Assembly: GCA_035702985.1 (NCBI GenBank)
Contig: DASSZD010000161.1
Location: 1 to 64,000 of the forward strand
Direction: 5' to 3'
Source: JAKAXG01 sp035702985
GTDB lineage: Bacteria; Actinomycetota; Acidimicrobiia; Acidimicrobiales; Palsa-688
DNA length: 64,000 nucleotides
The position numbers and the translations under genes were made by a program. A model generated the notes under the pieces. That model had not been told where the DNA came from. It saw nothing but the letters and a program-made list of their open reading frames with translations, and did not search any database. Shown in pieces: positions 23,722-31,672 of the stretch. Position 1 is the first letter of the stretch. Every line of letters starts with the position of its first letter.

Positions 23722-26700
23722 TCCGTGACCTGATCGAGCACTGGCCGGTATTGCGCCAGGTCCGCGAGCGGGACGCCTTCGGGCGGGGCATCGCCGCCAA
23801 GTCGAAGCAGTCGGACAACCTGGAGCCCCGCACCGCCAACGCCGACAAGGTGGTCAAGTCCATCTGCCCCTACTGCGGGGTCGGCTGCGGCCAGAACATC
23901 TACGTCAAGGACGACCAGATCGTCCAGATCGAGGGCGACCCGGACTCGCCGGTGAGCCGGGGCCGGCTGTGCCCCAAGGGCGCGGCCACCCTGGAGCTGT
24001 CCACCGGTCCCACCCGGCGCTACCACGTGCTGTACCGCCCTCCCCACGCCACCGACTGGGAGCGGCTACCGCTGGACCGGGCCATGGAAATGGTCGCAGA
24101 CCGGGTCATCAGGACCCGGCGGGAGAAGTGGCAGCAGACCTTCAAGGACAAAGAGGTCCGCCGCACCATGGGCATCGCCTCCCTCGGCGGCGCCACCTTG
24201 GACAACGAAGAGAACTACCTCATCAAGAAGCTGCTCACCGCCCTCGGCGTGGTGCAGATAGAGAACCAGGCCCGCCTCTGCCACAGCGCCACCGTCGCCG
24301 GTCTGGGGCCGTCGTTCGGCCGGGGTGGAGCCACCACCGCCATGCAGGACCTGCAGCATTCCGACTGCATCGTCATCGAGGGATCCAGCTTCGCCGAGGC
24401 CCACCCGGTGGGCTTCCAGTGGGTGATGGAAGCCAAGGCCCGGGGGGCGACGGTCATCCACGTGGATCCCCGCTTCAGCCGGACCAGCGCCCTGGCCGAC
24501 GTCCACGTGCCCATCCGGGCCGGGACCGACATCGTGTTCCTCGGCGGCATCATCCGCTACGCCATCGAGCACGACAAGTGGTTCAGGGACTACGTCGTCA
24601 ACTACACCAACGCCCCGCAGATAATCCGCGACGAGTACCGCGACACCGAGGACCTCAACGGCATCTTCTCCGGGTTCCACGAGAAGGCGTCGGCCTACGA
24701 GAACGAGGCGTGGCTGCCCGAGGGCATGAGCCAGACCACCGACCCGGAGGACGGGGGGGAGAAGGACGACCCCGAGTACGAGGAGCGGCTCCAGGCCGTG
24801 AAGGACGCCGGCACGGCGGAGACCCACGGCTCGGGGGGCGCCGGCATGCACGGCTCGCCCAACACCGACCCGACCCTGCAGCACCCCCTCTGCGTGTTCC
24901 AGCTGCTGCGCAAGCACTACGCCCGTTACACCCCGGAGTACGTGGAGCAGATCTGCGGCATCCCCCGGGACCTGTTCCAGAAGGTGTGCGAGGTCGTCAC
25001 CAGCAGCTCCGGCCGGGACCGCACCACCTCTTTCGTGTACGCGGTCGGCTGGACCCAGCACACCGACGGATCGCAGTTCATCCGGGCCGCGTCCATCCTC
25101 CAGCTGCTCCTCGGCAACATCGGCCGGCCGGGGGGCGGGATCCAGGCTCTGCGCGGTCACGCCTCGATCCAGGGGTCGACCGACATCCCGACGCTGTTCA
25201 ACCTGCTGCCCGGGTACCTGCCGATGCCCCACGCCTACGAGCACGCCACTCTCGACGACTACATAGAGGGGGAGAAGTCCGGCAAGGGCTTCTGGGGCGA
25301 CATGCGGGCCTACATGGTGAGCCTGCTGAAGGCGTACTGGGGTCCGGCGGCCACCCCCGAGAATGACTTCTGCTACGACTACCTGCCCAAGATCACCGGC
25401 AGCCACAGCACCTACGACACCGTGCTCAACCAGATGGCCGGCGAGTGCAAGGGGTACTTCCTGATGGGGGAGAACCCGGCGGTGGGCTCGGCCAACGCCA
25501 AGATGCAGCGGCTGGGGATGGCCAACCTGGACTGGCTGGTGGTGCGGGACTTCTCGCTGATCGAATCCGCCACGTGGTGGAAGGACGGCCCGGAGATCGA
25601 CTCCGGGGAATTGAAGACCGGGGACATCGCCACCGAGGTGTTCTTCTTCCCGGCGGCCTCCCACACCGAGAAGAACGGCAGCTTCACCAACACCAACCGC
25701 ATGCTGCAGTGGCACTACGAGTCCAAAGAACCCGACGGCGAGGCCCGCAGCGACCTGTGGTTCATGTACCACCTGGGGCGCATCATCAAAGAGAAGCTGG
25801 CCGGCTCCACCGACCCCATCGACCGCCCGGTCCTGGACCTCACCTGGGACTATCCGACCGAGGGCGCCATCGAGGAGCCGAACGCGGAGTCGGTACTGGC
25901 CGAGATCAACGGCTGGGACTCCGAGGGATCGCCGCTGGCGTCCTACGAGCAGCTCAACGAGGACGGGTCCACCGCCTGTGGTTGCTGGATCTACTGCGGG
26001 GTCTACGCCGACGGCGTCAACCAGGCGGCCCGGCGCAAACCGGCCAAGGAGCAGAACTGGCTGGGCGGGGAGTGGGGCTGGGCCTGGCCGGCCAACCGCC
26101 GCCTGCTCTACAACCGGGCCTCGGCGGACCCCGACGGCAAGCCGTGGAGCCCCCGCAAGGCGCTGGTGTGGTGGGACGAGGAGAAGGCTCTGTGGGTGGG
26201 ACACGACATCCCCGACTTCACCGCCTCCAAGGGCCCGCACTACCGGCCACCGGCCGGGGCCACCCGGGGCGAGGCCCTGTCGGGCATCGACCCGTTCGTG
26301 ATGCAGGCCGACGGGAAGGGGTGGCTGTTCGCCCCCGCCGGGCTGGTGGACGGGCCCCTACCCACCCACTACGAGCCGCAGGAGTCCCCGACGGCCAACC
26401 CCATGTACAAGCAGCAGCGCAGCCCGGTCCGCCAGATCTTCAGGCACGAGCACAACCGCTACCACCCGAGCGGATCCGAGCCCGGCGCCGAGGTCTACCC
26501 GCACGTGGTGACCACCTTCCGCCTGACCGAGCACTTCACCGCCGGGGGTATGAGCCGGTGGGTGTCCAGGCTGTCGGAGCTGCAGCCGGAGATGTTCTGT
26601 GAGGTATCCCCGGAGCTGGCCGATGAGTGCGGGCTCGAACACCGGGGATGGGCCACCATCATCACCGCCCGCAACTGCATCGAAGCCCGGGTGCTGGTCA

Positions 26701-26981
26701 CCGGCCGGATGACGCCGCTGCTGATCGACGGCCGGGTGGTCCACCAGATCGCGCTGCCGTTCCACTGGGGTCCCAACGGCTACACCCAGGGGGACTCGGC
26801 CAACGATCTCACGTCGATCGTGCTCGATCCCAACGTGCACATCCAGGAGGTCAAGGCGCTCACCGCGGCCATAAGGCCGGGCCGCCGGCCCACCGGGCCG
26901 GCCCGGGTCGAGCTGGTTCGTGACTACCAGCGGCGGGCCGGCGTCACCGCCGAGACCGGTACGGAGGTGCTGTCGGTATGA
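23718..26981 (+). CDS. fdnG: Formate dehydrogenase alpha subunit 2 (FdnG-like, Cys form)
   Basis: 1087 residues from GTG at 23718, coupled to the hemerythrin-type gene. The architecture is the same as the first copy: [4Fe-4S] ligands Cys50, Cys53, Cys57 and Cys85, and the catalytic stretch ARLC188-H189-SATVAGLGPSFGRGG. The motif EAHPVGFQWVMEAKARGA is closer to E. coli FdnG than the equivalent in copy 1. An acidic insertion (about residues 335-365, DPEDGGEKDDPEYEE) replaces a shorter one in copy 1. No twin-arginine signal is present; the N-terminus again has HWPVLRQVRERDAFGRG. The stop overlaps the beta ATG. The two alpha genes look like an ancient duplication kept under strong selection, perhaps for different metals, partners or oxygen levels. 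Confidence 0.93.
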   Translation: MIRDLIEHWPVLRQVRERDAFGRGIAAKSKQSDNLEPRTANADKVVKSICPYCGVGCGQNIYVKDDQIVQIEGDPDSPVSRGRLCPKGAATLELSTGPTRRYHVLYRPPHATDWERLPLDRAMEMVADRVIRTRREKWQQTFKDKEVRRTMGIASLGGATLDNEENYLIKKLLTALGVVQIENQARLCHSATVAGLGPSFGRGGATTAMQDLQHSDCIVIEGSSFAEAHPVGFQWVMEAKARGATVIHVDPRFSRTSALADVHVPIRAGTDIVFLGGIIRYAIEHDKWFRDYVVNYTNAPQIIRDEYRDTEDLNGIFSGFHEKASAYENEAWLPEGMSQTTDPEDGGEKDDPEYEERLQAVKDAGTAETHGSGGAGMHGSPNTDPTLQHPLCVFQLLRKHYARYTPEYVEQICGIPRDLFQKVCEVVTSSSGRDRTTSFVYAVGWTQHTDGSQFIRAASILQLLLGNIGRPGGGIQALRGHASIQGSTDIPTLFNLLPGYLPMPHAYEHATLDDYIEGEKSGKGFWGDMRAYMVSLLKAYWGPAATPENDFCYDYLPKITGSHSTYDTVLNQMAGECKGYFLMGENPAVGSANAKMQRLGMANLDWLVVRDFSLIESATWWKDGPEIDSGELKTGDIATEVFFFPAASHTEKNGSFTNTNRMLQWHYESKEPDGEARSDLWFMYHLGRIIKEKLAGSTDPIDRPVLDLTWDYPTEGAIEEPNAESVLAEINGWDSEGSPLASYEQLNEDGSTACGCWIYCGVYADGVNQAARRKPAKEQNWLGGEWGWAWPANRRLLYNRASADPDGKPWSPRKALVWWDEEKALWVGHDIPDFTASKGPHYRPPAGATRGEALSGIDPFVMQADGKGWLFAPAGLVDGPLPTHYEPQESPTANPMYKQQRSPVRQIFRHEHNRYHPSGSEPGAEVYPHVVTTFRLTEHFTAGGMSRWVSRLSELQPEMFCEVSPELADECGLEHRGWATIITARNCIEARVLVTGRMTPLLIDGRVVHQIALPFHWGPNGYTQGDSANDLTSIVLDPNVHIQEVKALTAAIRPGRRPTGPARVELVRDYQRRAGVTAETGTEVLSV

Positions 26982-27907
26982 GCCTTCTTGACATGCGCTT
27001 CGACAACGGGCAGGAGGCGGCGGCCGGCAGCGGCTACGCCGACGCCCCGCCCCGGATGGGATTCTTCACCGACACGTCGGTGTGCATCGGCTGCAAGGCC
27101 TGCGAGGTGGCCTGCAAGGAGTGGAACCAGATCCCCGAGGACGGGCTGGAGTTCACCGGCATGTCCTACGACAACACCAAGGGGCTGGGGGCGGACAGCT
27201 GGCGCCACGTGGCGTTCATCGAGCAGCCGAAGTCCCTGGCCGGCCAGATCACGGGCGGTGTCGGTATGGCCGCCTCCAGCGGATCGGTTGCGTCGGTCCC
27301 GACGGCTCCGGAGGTGACAGCCGAGGGCATCCGGTGGCTGATGTCGTCCGATGTGTGCAAGCACTGCACCGAGGCCGCCTGCCTGGACGTGTGCCCGACC
27401 GGGGCGCTGTTCCGCACGGAGTTCTCGACGGTGGTGGTGCAGGAGGACATCTGCAACGGCTGCGGCTACTGCGTACCGGCCTGCCCGTACGGGGTCATCG
27501 ACCAGCGCCACGGCGACGGTCGGGCCTGGAAGTGCACCCTCTGCTACGACCGTCTGGGGGTCGGGCAGGAGCCGGCGTGCGCCAAGGCCTGCCCCACCGA
27601 CTCCATCCAGTTCGGCCCGCTCGACGAGCTGCGCCAGCGGGCGGACCAGCGGCTGGCCCAGATGCACTCGGTTGGCGTCGGGGAGGCCCGGCTCTATGGC
27701 CGCGACCCCGACGACGGGGTCGGCGGGGACGGGGCGTTCTTCCTCCTGCTCGACGAGCCCGAGGTGTACGGGCTGCCACCCGACCCGGTCGTGACCACGA
27801 GGGATCTGCCGAAGATGTGGAAGCTGGCCGGCGTGGCCATGAGCGTCCTCGGTGGGAGCATCGCCGCCGCCTTCCTCGGCGCCGGCCGGCCGGGAGGTGC
27901 AGCATGA
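26978..27907 (+). CDS. Formate dehydrogenase beta subunit 2, four [4Fe-4S] clusters
   Basis: 309 residues from ATG at 26978 (ATGA overlap with alpha). The four cluster motifs are CIGCKACEVAC, CKHCTEAACLDVC, CNGCGYCVPAC and CTLCYDRLGVGQEPACAKAC. It differs from copy 1 by a Gly/Ala/Ser-rich insertion of about 20 residues before the second cluster (GGVGMAASSGSVASVPTAP). After VVTTRDLPKMWKL a C-terminal hydrophobic span (AGVAMSVLGGSIAAAFLGAG) anchors it. It should link the alpha subunit to the NrfD protein encoded next (ATGA overlap at the stop). Confidence 0.92.
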   Translation: MSLLDMRFDNGQEAAAGSGYADAPPRMGFFTDTSVCIGCKACEVACKEWNQIPEDGLEFTGMSYDNTKGLGADSWRHVAFIEQPKSLAGQITGGVGMAASSGSVASVPTAPEVTAEGIRWLMSSDVCKHCTEAACLDVCPTGALFRTEFSTVVVQEDICNGCGYCVPACPYGVIDQRHGDGRAWKCTLCYDRLGVGQEPACAKACPTDSIQFGPLDELRQRADQRLAQMHSVGVGEARLYGRDPDDGVGGDGAFFLLLDEPEVYGLPPDPVVTTRDLPKMWKLAGVAMSVLGGSIAAAFLGAGRPGGAA

Positions 27908-28926
27908 GTACCGACGCCGTCACCACCGACGGGACCACCGGGATCCACCCGGGTCGGGAGGCCACTGTCGGGGCCAACGTGCCGCCCGGCGGGGGCGGGC
28001 CCCGCAAGGCGAAGCGACGCGACGAGCCCGAGTTCGGCTCGTATTACGACCTGCCGGTCATCAACAAGCCGGCCTGGGAATCCCCCGACATACCCGGGTA
28101 CCTGTTCCTCGGGGGCCTGGCCGGGGCCGGCGCCGCCGTCGGTCTGGCCGCCCAGGGCACCGGGCGACCCGGGCTGGCCAAGGTCAGCAAGATCGGCGCG
28201 GCCGTAGCCGGTCACCTCTCCCTGGTCGCCCTGGTCCACGACCTGGGCCGGCGGGGCCGGTTCTTGAACATGCTGCGAATGTTCAAGGTCACGTCGCCCA
28301 TGAGCGTGGGGTCCTGGCTCCTGTCGGGCTTCGTGCCGGCGGCCACCGTGTCGGCGCTCTCCGCCGTCACCGGCGCGGCGCCGGCCCTGGGGACGCTGGC
28401 CAGCGCCGGGGCCGCCGTGCTCGGGCCCCCGGTGGCCACCTACACCGCCGCGCTCATCTCCAACACCGCCGTCCCCGCCTGGCACGACGGCTACGAGTAC
28501 ATGCCGTTCATCTTCGTGAGCAGCGCGGCCAGCGCCGCGGCGGGACTGGGGCTGCTCGGCGCCCCGGTGTCGGAGAGCACCCCGATGGCCTTCCTCGGAG
28601 CGGTGGCCGGGCTGTCGGAGGTGGCGCTCTCCAAGGTCCACGAGGAGAGCATCGGCATCGTCAAGGAGGCCTTCCACGAGGGTAAGGCCGGCCGGTACAT
28701 GAAGGCGGCGGAGGCGCTGACCGCCGGAGGGGCTGTGCTGGCCGCGGCGGGGGGGCTCACCCGGCGGCGGTCGCTGCGGGCTGCTGCCGGGGCCATGCTC
28801 CTGGCCGGGTCGGCCTTCACCAGGTTCGGGATCTTCGAGGCCGGCATCAGCTCGGCCCAGGACCCGAAATACACGGTCGTCCCCCAACGCGAACGGCTCG
28901 AGAAGAAGGCGAGGAAGGGCACGTGA
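27904..28926 (+). CDS. nrfD: NrfD/PsrC-type membrane subunit 2
   Basis: 340 residues from ATG at 27904, coupled to the beta gene. The N-terminal 60 residues are charged and Gly/Pro-rich, with FGSYYDLPVINKPAWESPDIPG marking the start of the fold. About eight helices follow, with GYLFLGGLAGAGAAVG, LVALVHDLGRRGRFLNMLRMFKVTSPMSVGSW and FTRFGIFEAGISSAQDP. The motif HDLGRPGRF of copy 1 is HDLGRRGRF here. Expected role: quinone-side membrane anchor for the second formate dehydrogenase. The stop overlaps the start of the terminal hemerythrin gene (GTGA), so this operon is coupled at every junction. Confidence 0.9.
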   Translation: MSTDAVTTDGTTGIHPGREATVGANVPPGGGGPRKAKRRDEPEFGSYYDLPVINKPAWESPDIPGYLFLGGLAGAGAAVGLAAQGTGRPGLAKVSKIGAAVAGHLSLVALVHDLGRRGRFLNMLRMFKVTSPMSVGSWLLSGFVPAATVSALSAVTGAAPALGTLASAGAAVLGPPVATYTAALISNTAVPAWHDGYEYMPFIFVSSAASAAAGLGLLGAPVSESTPMAFLGAVAGLSEVALSKVHEESIGIVKEAFHEGKAGRYMKAAEALTAGGAVLAAAGGLTRRRSLRAAAGAMLLAGSAFTRFGIFEAGISSAQDPKYTVVPQRERLEKKARKGT

Positions 28927-29609
28927 TCCAGGATCTGTGGCGGGTGATGCAGGCCGACCACGACATGGTGTGGGACCTGCTCAACCAGCTCACCGGCGGC
29001 GCCGGCTCGCCGAGCGGCAGCCCGAAGGAGCACCGGCGGCTGGCCCGGGAGCTGGTTGCCATCGAATCGGCGCACGAGGCGGCCGAGGAACTGGTGATCT
29101 GGCCGGTGGTGCGCCGGGTCTGCCCCGACGGTGAGGATCTGGTGTTCCACGCCACGGGACAGGAGCGTCAGGCCAAGCGGGCCCTCAACGAGTTGAGCGC
29201 CATCAAGGCGGGCAACAAGGACTTCGAGGAGTGCGTGGCCACGGTGGCGTCGCACGCCCGCCAGCACATCACCTACGAGCAGAACCAAATCTGGCCCCGC
29301 CTGGCCGACCACCTCACCGCCGAGGAGGCCGACCGCCTGGGCCGCCGGTGGGTCGACGCCCGGCTCCGGGGCCCGACGCGGCCCCACCCCCACACCCCGC
29401 CCATGCCCGGGGCGCTCGCCAGCGCCGGCTACCTGCTGGCCCGCCTGGACCGCCTCCGCGACGCCCTCACCGGGCGGAAGGTGCCCACGCCGGCGGCCCT
29501 CTCGACCCGGCCGCCCGCCCCTCCGGCCACGGATCCGGAGCGGGGAGCGGCCCCGGAGACGGTCGCAGTTGCGCCCCGTGCGGAGGAGTCGACGGTCATC
29601 GGTTCCTAG
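28923..29609 (+). CDS. Hemerythrin-like protein closing the second formate dehydrogenase operon
   Basis: 228 residues from GTG at 28923, overlapping the NrfD stop. Residues 1-145 form a hemerythrin HHE-like bundle: MQADHDMVWDLL, AIESAHEAAEELVIWPVVR, FHATGQERQAKRAL and VASHARQHITYEQNQIWPRL. The His/Glu spacing supports a diiron site. The linker GPTRPHPHTPP is like the one in the first hemerythrin protein (TRPHPHAPNS), showing the two are related even though this one lacks the PADGSD domain. The C-terminus is Pro/Ala-rich and probably disordered. It may sense O2 or NO for the complex or protect it; neither is proven by sequence. Confidence 0.85.
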   Translation: MIQDLWRVMQADHDMVWDLLNQLTGGAGSPSGSPKEHRRLARELVAIESAHEAAEELVIWPVVRRVCPDGEDLVFHATGQERQAKRALNELSAIKAGNKDFEECVATVASHARQHITYEQNQIWPRLADHLTAEEADRLGRRWVDARLRGPTRPHPHTPPMPGALASAGYLLARLDRLRDALTGRKVPTPAALSTRPPAPPATDPERGAAPETVAVAPRAEESTVIGS

Positions 29610-29739
29610 GACCGACCGCAGCCGGGCCCGGCAGCCTCGACGTTTGGTCCGGCTTTCGTGATCCGCCGGCTTGTCCGGCGTGGGCTAGCCTGCAGGCCGC
29701 ATCATCGGGCGGTGGCGGGGTTATGGTCTGAGCGAACCG

Positions 29740-31506
29740 ATGCAGGACGACAAGCACATCCGCGCCCTGTCGTGGATCGGCAGCGGCGGGGCGGTGCTCG
29801 TGTCGGCCTGTCTGGTCACGTCAGTGGTGATCGCCACCTCCCCCCGACCCCCGGCCGTCACGGGATCCGACAGACCGCCGGCTGCGACCGGGGCCTTTCT
29901 TCGCGCCCGCTCCCCGGGAGTACCGGGACACACTCGGGCTTATTCCCATATCTACCCCGGCGGCGGGAAACCAAACACCGTCGTTTCCGGCACCGCGGCG
30001 TCGGCGTCGCTGGCCGCGGCCCCGCCGCTCAGCCCGCGGGCCGCCACCGCTGCGGACCGGACCCCGCCGGGGGCCGCCTCGGCGTGGAGCACGTCCCTGC
30101 AGCAGGAACACCTGGCCGCACCCATCGTCGCCGCGGCGGTCGGGCGGGCCGGTCGGGAACTGCTGCTGGTCGGGGCCGACGGCGGCCTGTTCCCCGTCGG
30201 GTCGGCCGGCTTCTTCGGGTCCCTCGGCGGCACCCGGCTGGCCGCCCCGGTCACCTCGGTGGCCGCCGACCCGGCCAGTGACGGCTACTGGATGGCCGGG
30301 GCCGACGGCGGGGTGTTCGCCTTCCACGCCCCGTACCACGGCGCCCTGAGCGGGCGGCGCCTGAGCGCCCCCATCGTGGCCATGGCGGCGACGCCCGACG
30401 GTGGTGGTTACTGGCTGGCGGCGGCCGACGGCGGGGTGTTCGCCTTCGGTGATGCCCGCTACATGGGGAACTCGAGCCGGTCGCGGCTGGCCTCGCCGAT
30501 CGTGGCCATGGCGGCCATGCCCTCCGGAGACGGGTACTGGCTGGCGTCCGGTGACGGCGGGGTGTTCGGCTTCGGCCACGCCGGCTACCACGGCAACGCC
30601 GTCGGGCGGACGGCCGGCTCCCCTGTCACGGCCCTGGTCCCGAGCGCCGACGGTCAGGGCTACTGGCTGGCCGGGACCGGCGGGAGTGTCTTCGCCTTCG
30701 GAGACGCCCCCCCGGTGGGCCAGACGGCCAGCGCCGCAGCCCTGGCCGCGGCGGCCCTGCCGCCGGTCGATCCGTCGGTGGCCAGGACGGCCGTCAGCGA
30801 TCTGACGGCGTACCCTCCGGGCTCCGTGGGGATGGACATATCCCAGTACCAGTGCGGCCAGATCCCGCCGGGCCCGACGGGGGTGGCGGTGGTGCAGGTG
30901 ACCAGCGGTGCCATCGACAACCCACCCAACCCCTGCTACCTGCAGGAGGCGGCGTGGGCCGGGCCCCGCATGTCGGCCTACATCTACATGGACGGCCTCC
31001 CCGAGCCGGCCCCGGAGTCATCGCTCACCGGACCGGCCGGCGCCTGCGCCCTGATCGACGCGGCGTGCGAGAGCTTCAACTACGGCTACAACTGGGCCCG
31101 CCACTGGGTCGCCTACTCCCGCAGCGTGGGGGTGTACCCGAAGCTGTGGTGGCTCGACGTGGAGCGGTACTCCGGGTGGCGTGACACCATCAGCAACGAC
31201 CTGGTGGTCAACGGGGCCCTCCTAGGGCTTCGGTCCATGGAGGTCCAGGGCGGGATCTACTCCACCCGTCCGCAGTGGGACGGCATCACCGGCGGCCTGG
31301 TCGTACCCGGCGTGCCCCTCTGGACCGCCGGTGCCGGTAACCGGTCCGGGCCGGGCTACAGCGCCGACAGCTACTGCGCCGACCCGGGCCGCTACACGTT
31401 CGCGTCCGGCGTCTTGAAGCTGGTGCAGTTCGGGTACCAGGGGCCCTTCCCCGGGTCCTACTCGGGACCGGCCGACCCCTACGACCTGGACCTGGCCTGC
31501 GGGTAG
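29740..31506 (+). CDS. Membrane-anchored repeat protein with GH25-like lysozyme domain
   Basis: 588 residues from ATG at 29740. Residues about 11-32 are a signal anchor. After an Ala/Pro-rich linker, residues about 125-335 hold five 42-residue blades of the ADGGVFAF type (for example DGYWMAGADGGVFAF and GYWLAAADGGVFAFGDA), matching those of the NlpC/P60 protein at 2023. The C-terminal domain from about residue 363 begins GMDISQYQCG (Asp366) and later has WWLDVE (Asp473, Glu475) and SMEVQGGIYSTRPQW; this fits GH25/lysozyme-type TIM barrels with a catalytic D-x-E. A Cys pair may form a disulphide. Peptidoglycan is the likely substrate. The gene is alone on its strand between the formate dehydrogenase operon and glycosyltransferases. 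Confidence 0.82.
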   Translation: MQDDKHIRALSWIGSGGAVLVSACLVTSVVIATSPRPPAVTGSDRPPAATGAFLRARSPGVPGHTRAYSHIYPGGGKPNTVVSGTAASASLAAAPPLSPRAATAADRTPPGAASAWSTSLQQEHLAAPIVAAAVGRAGRELLLVGADGGLFPVGSAGFFGSLGGTRLAAPVTSVAADPASDGYWMAGADGGVFAFHAPYHGALSGRRLSAPIVAMAATPDGGGYWLAAADGGVFAFGDARYMGNSSRSRLASPIVAMAAMPSGDGYWLASGDGGVFGFGHAGYHGNAVGRTAGSPVTALVPSADGQGYWLAGTGGSVFAFGDAPPVGQTASAAALAAAALPPVDPSVARTAVSDLTAYPPGSVGMDISQYQCGQIPPGPTGVAVVQVTSGAIDNPPNPCYLQEAAWAGPRMSAYIYMDGLPEPAPESSLTGPAGACALIDAACESFNYGYNWARHWVAYSRSVGVYPKLWWLDVERYSGWRDTISNDLVVNGALLGLRSMEVQGGIYSTRPQWDGITGGLVVPGVPLWTAGAGNRSGPGYSADSYCADPGRYTFASGVLKLVQFGYQGPFPGSYSGPADPYDLDLACG

Positions 31507-31672
31507 CCGCGGGCCGGCCTGAAGGTCCGACCAACGCTCCGTGAGGTCGCTCGGCCGGCCCGGTTCGACCCCCACCCCCGCCGGCCTGCATCCCGGTCCC
31601 GGCGCTGGCATCGCGGTCCCGGTCCGCTGATGCGCCCGCCCGGCCCGGCCCGGGCCGCTACCGTGCCCCGGG

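Noticed and set aside
16539..26981. Selenocysteine (in-frame TGA) in the formate dehydrogenase alpha genes
   Set aside because: The codon at residue 188 is TGC in both copies, and both frames are open without a stop.
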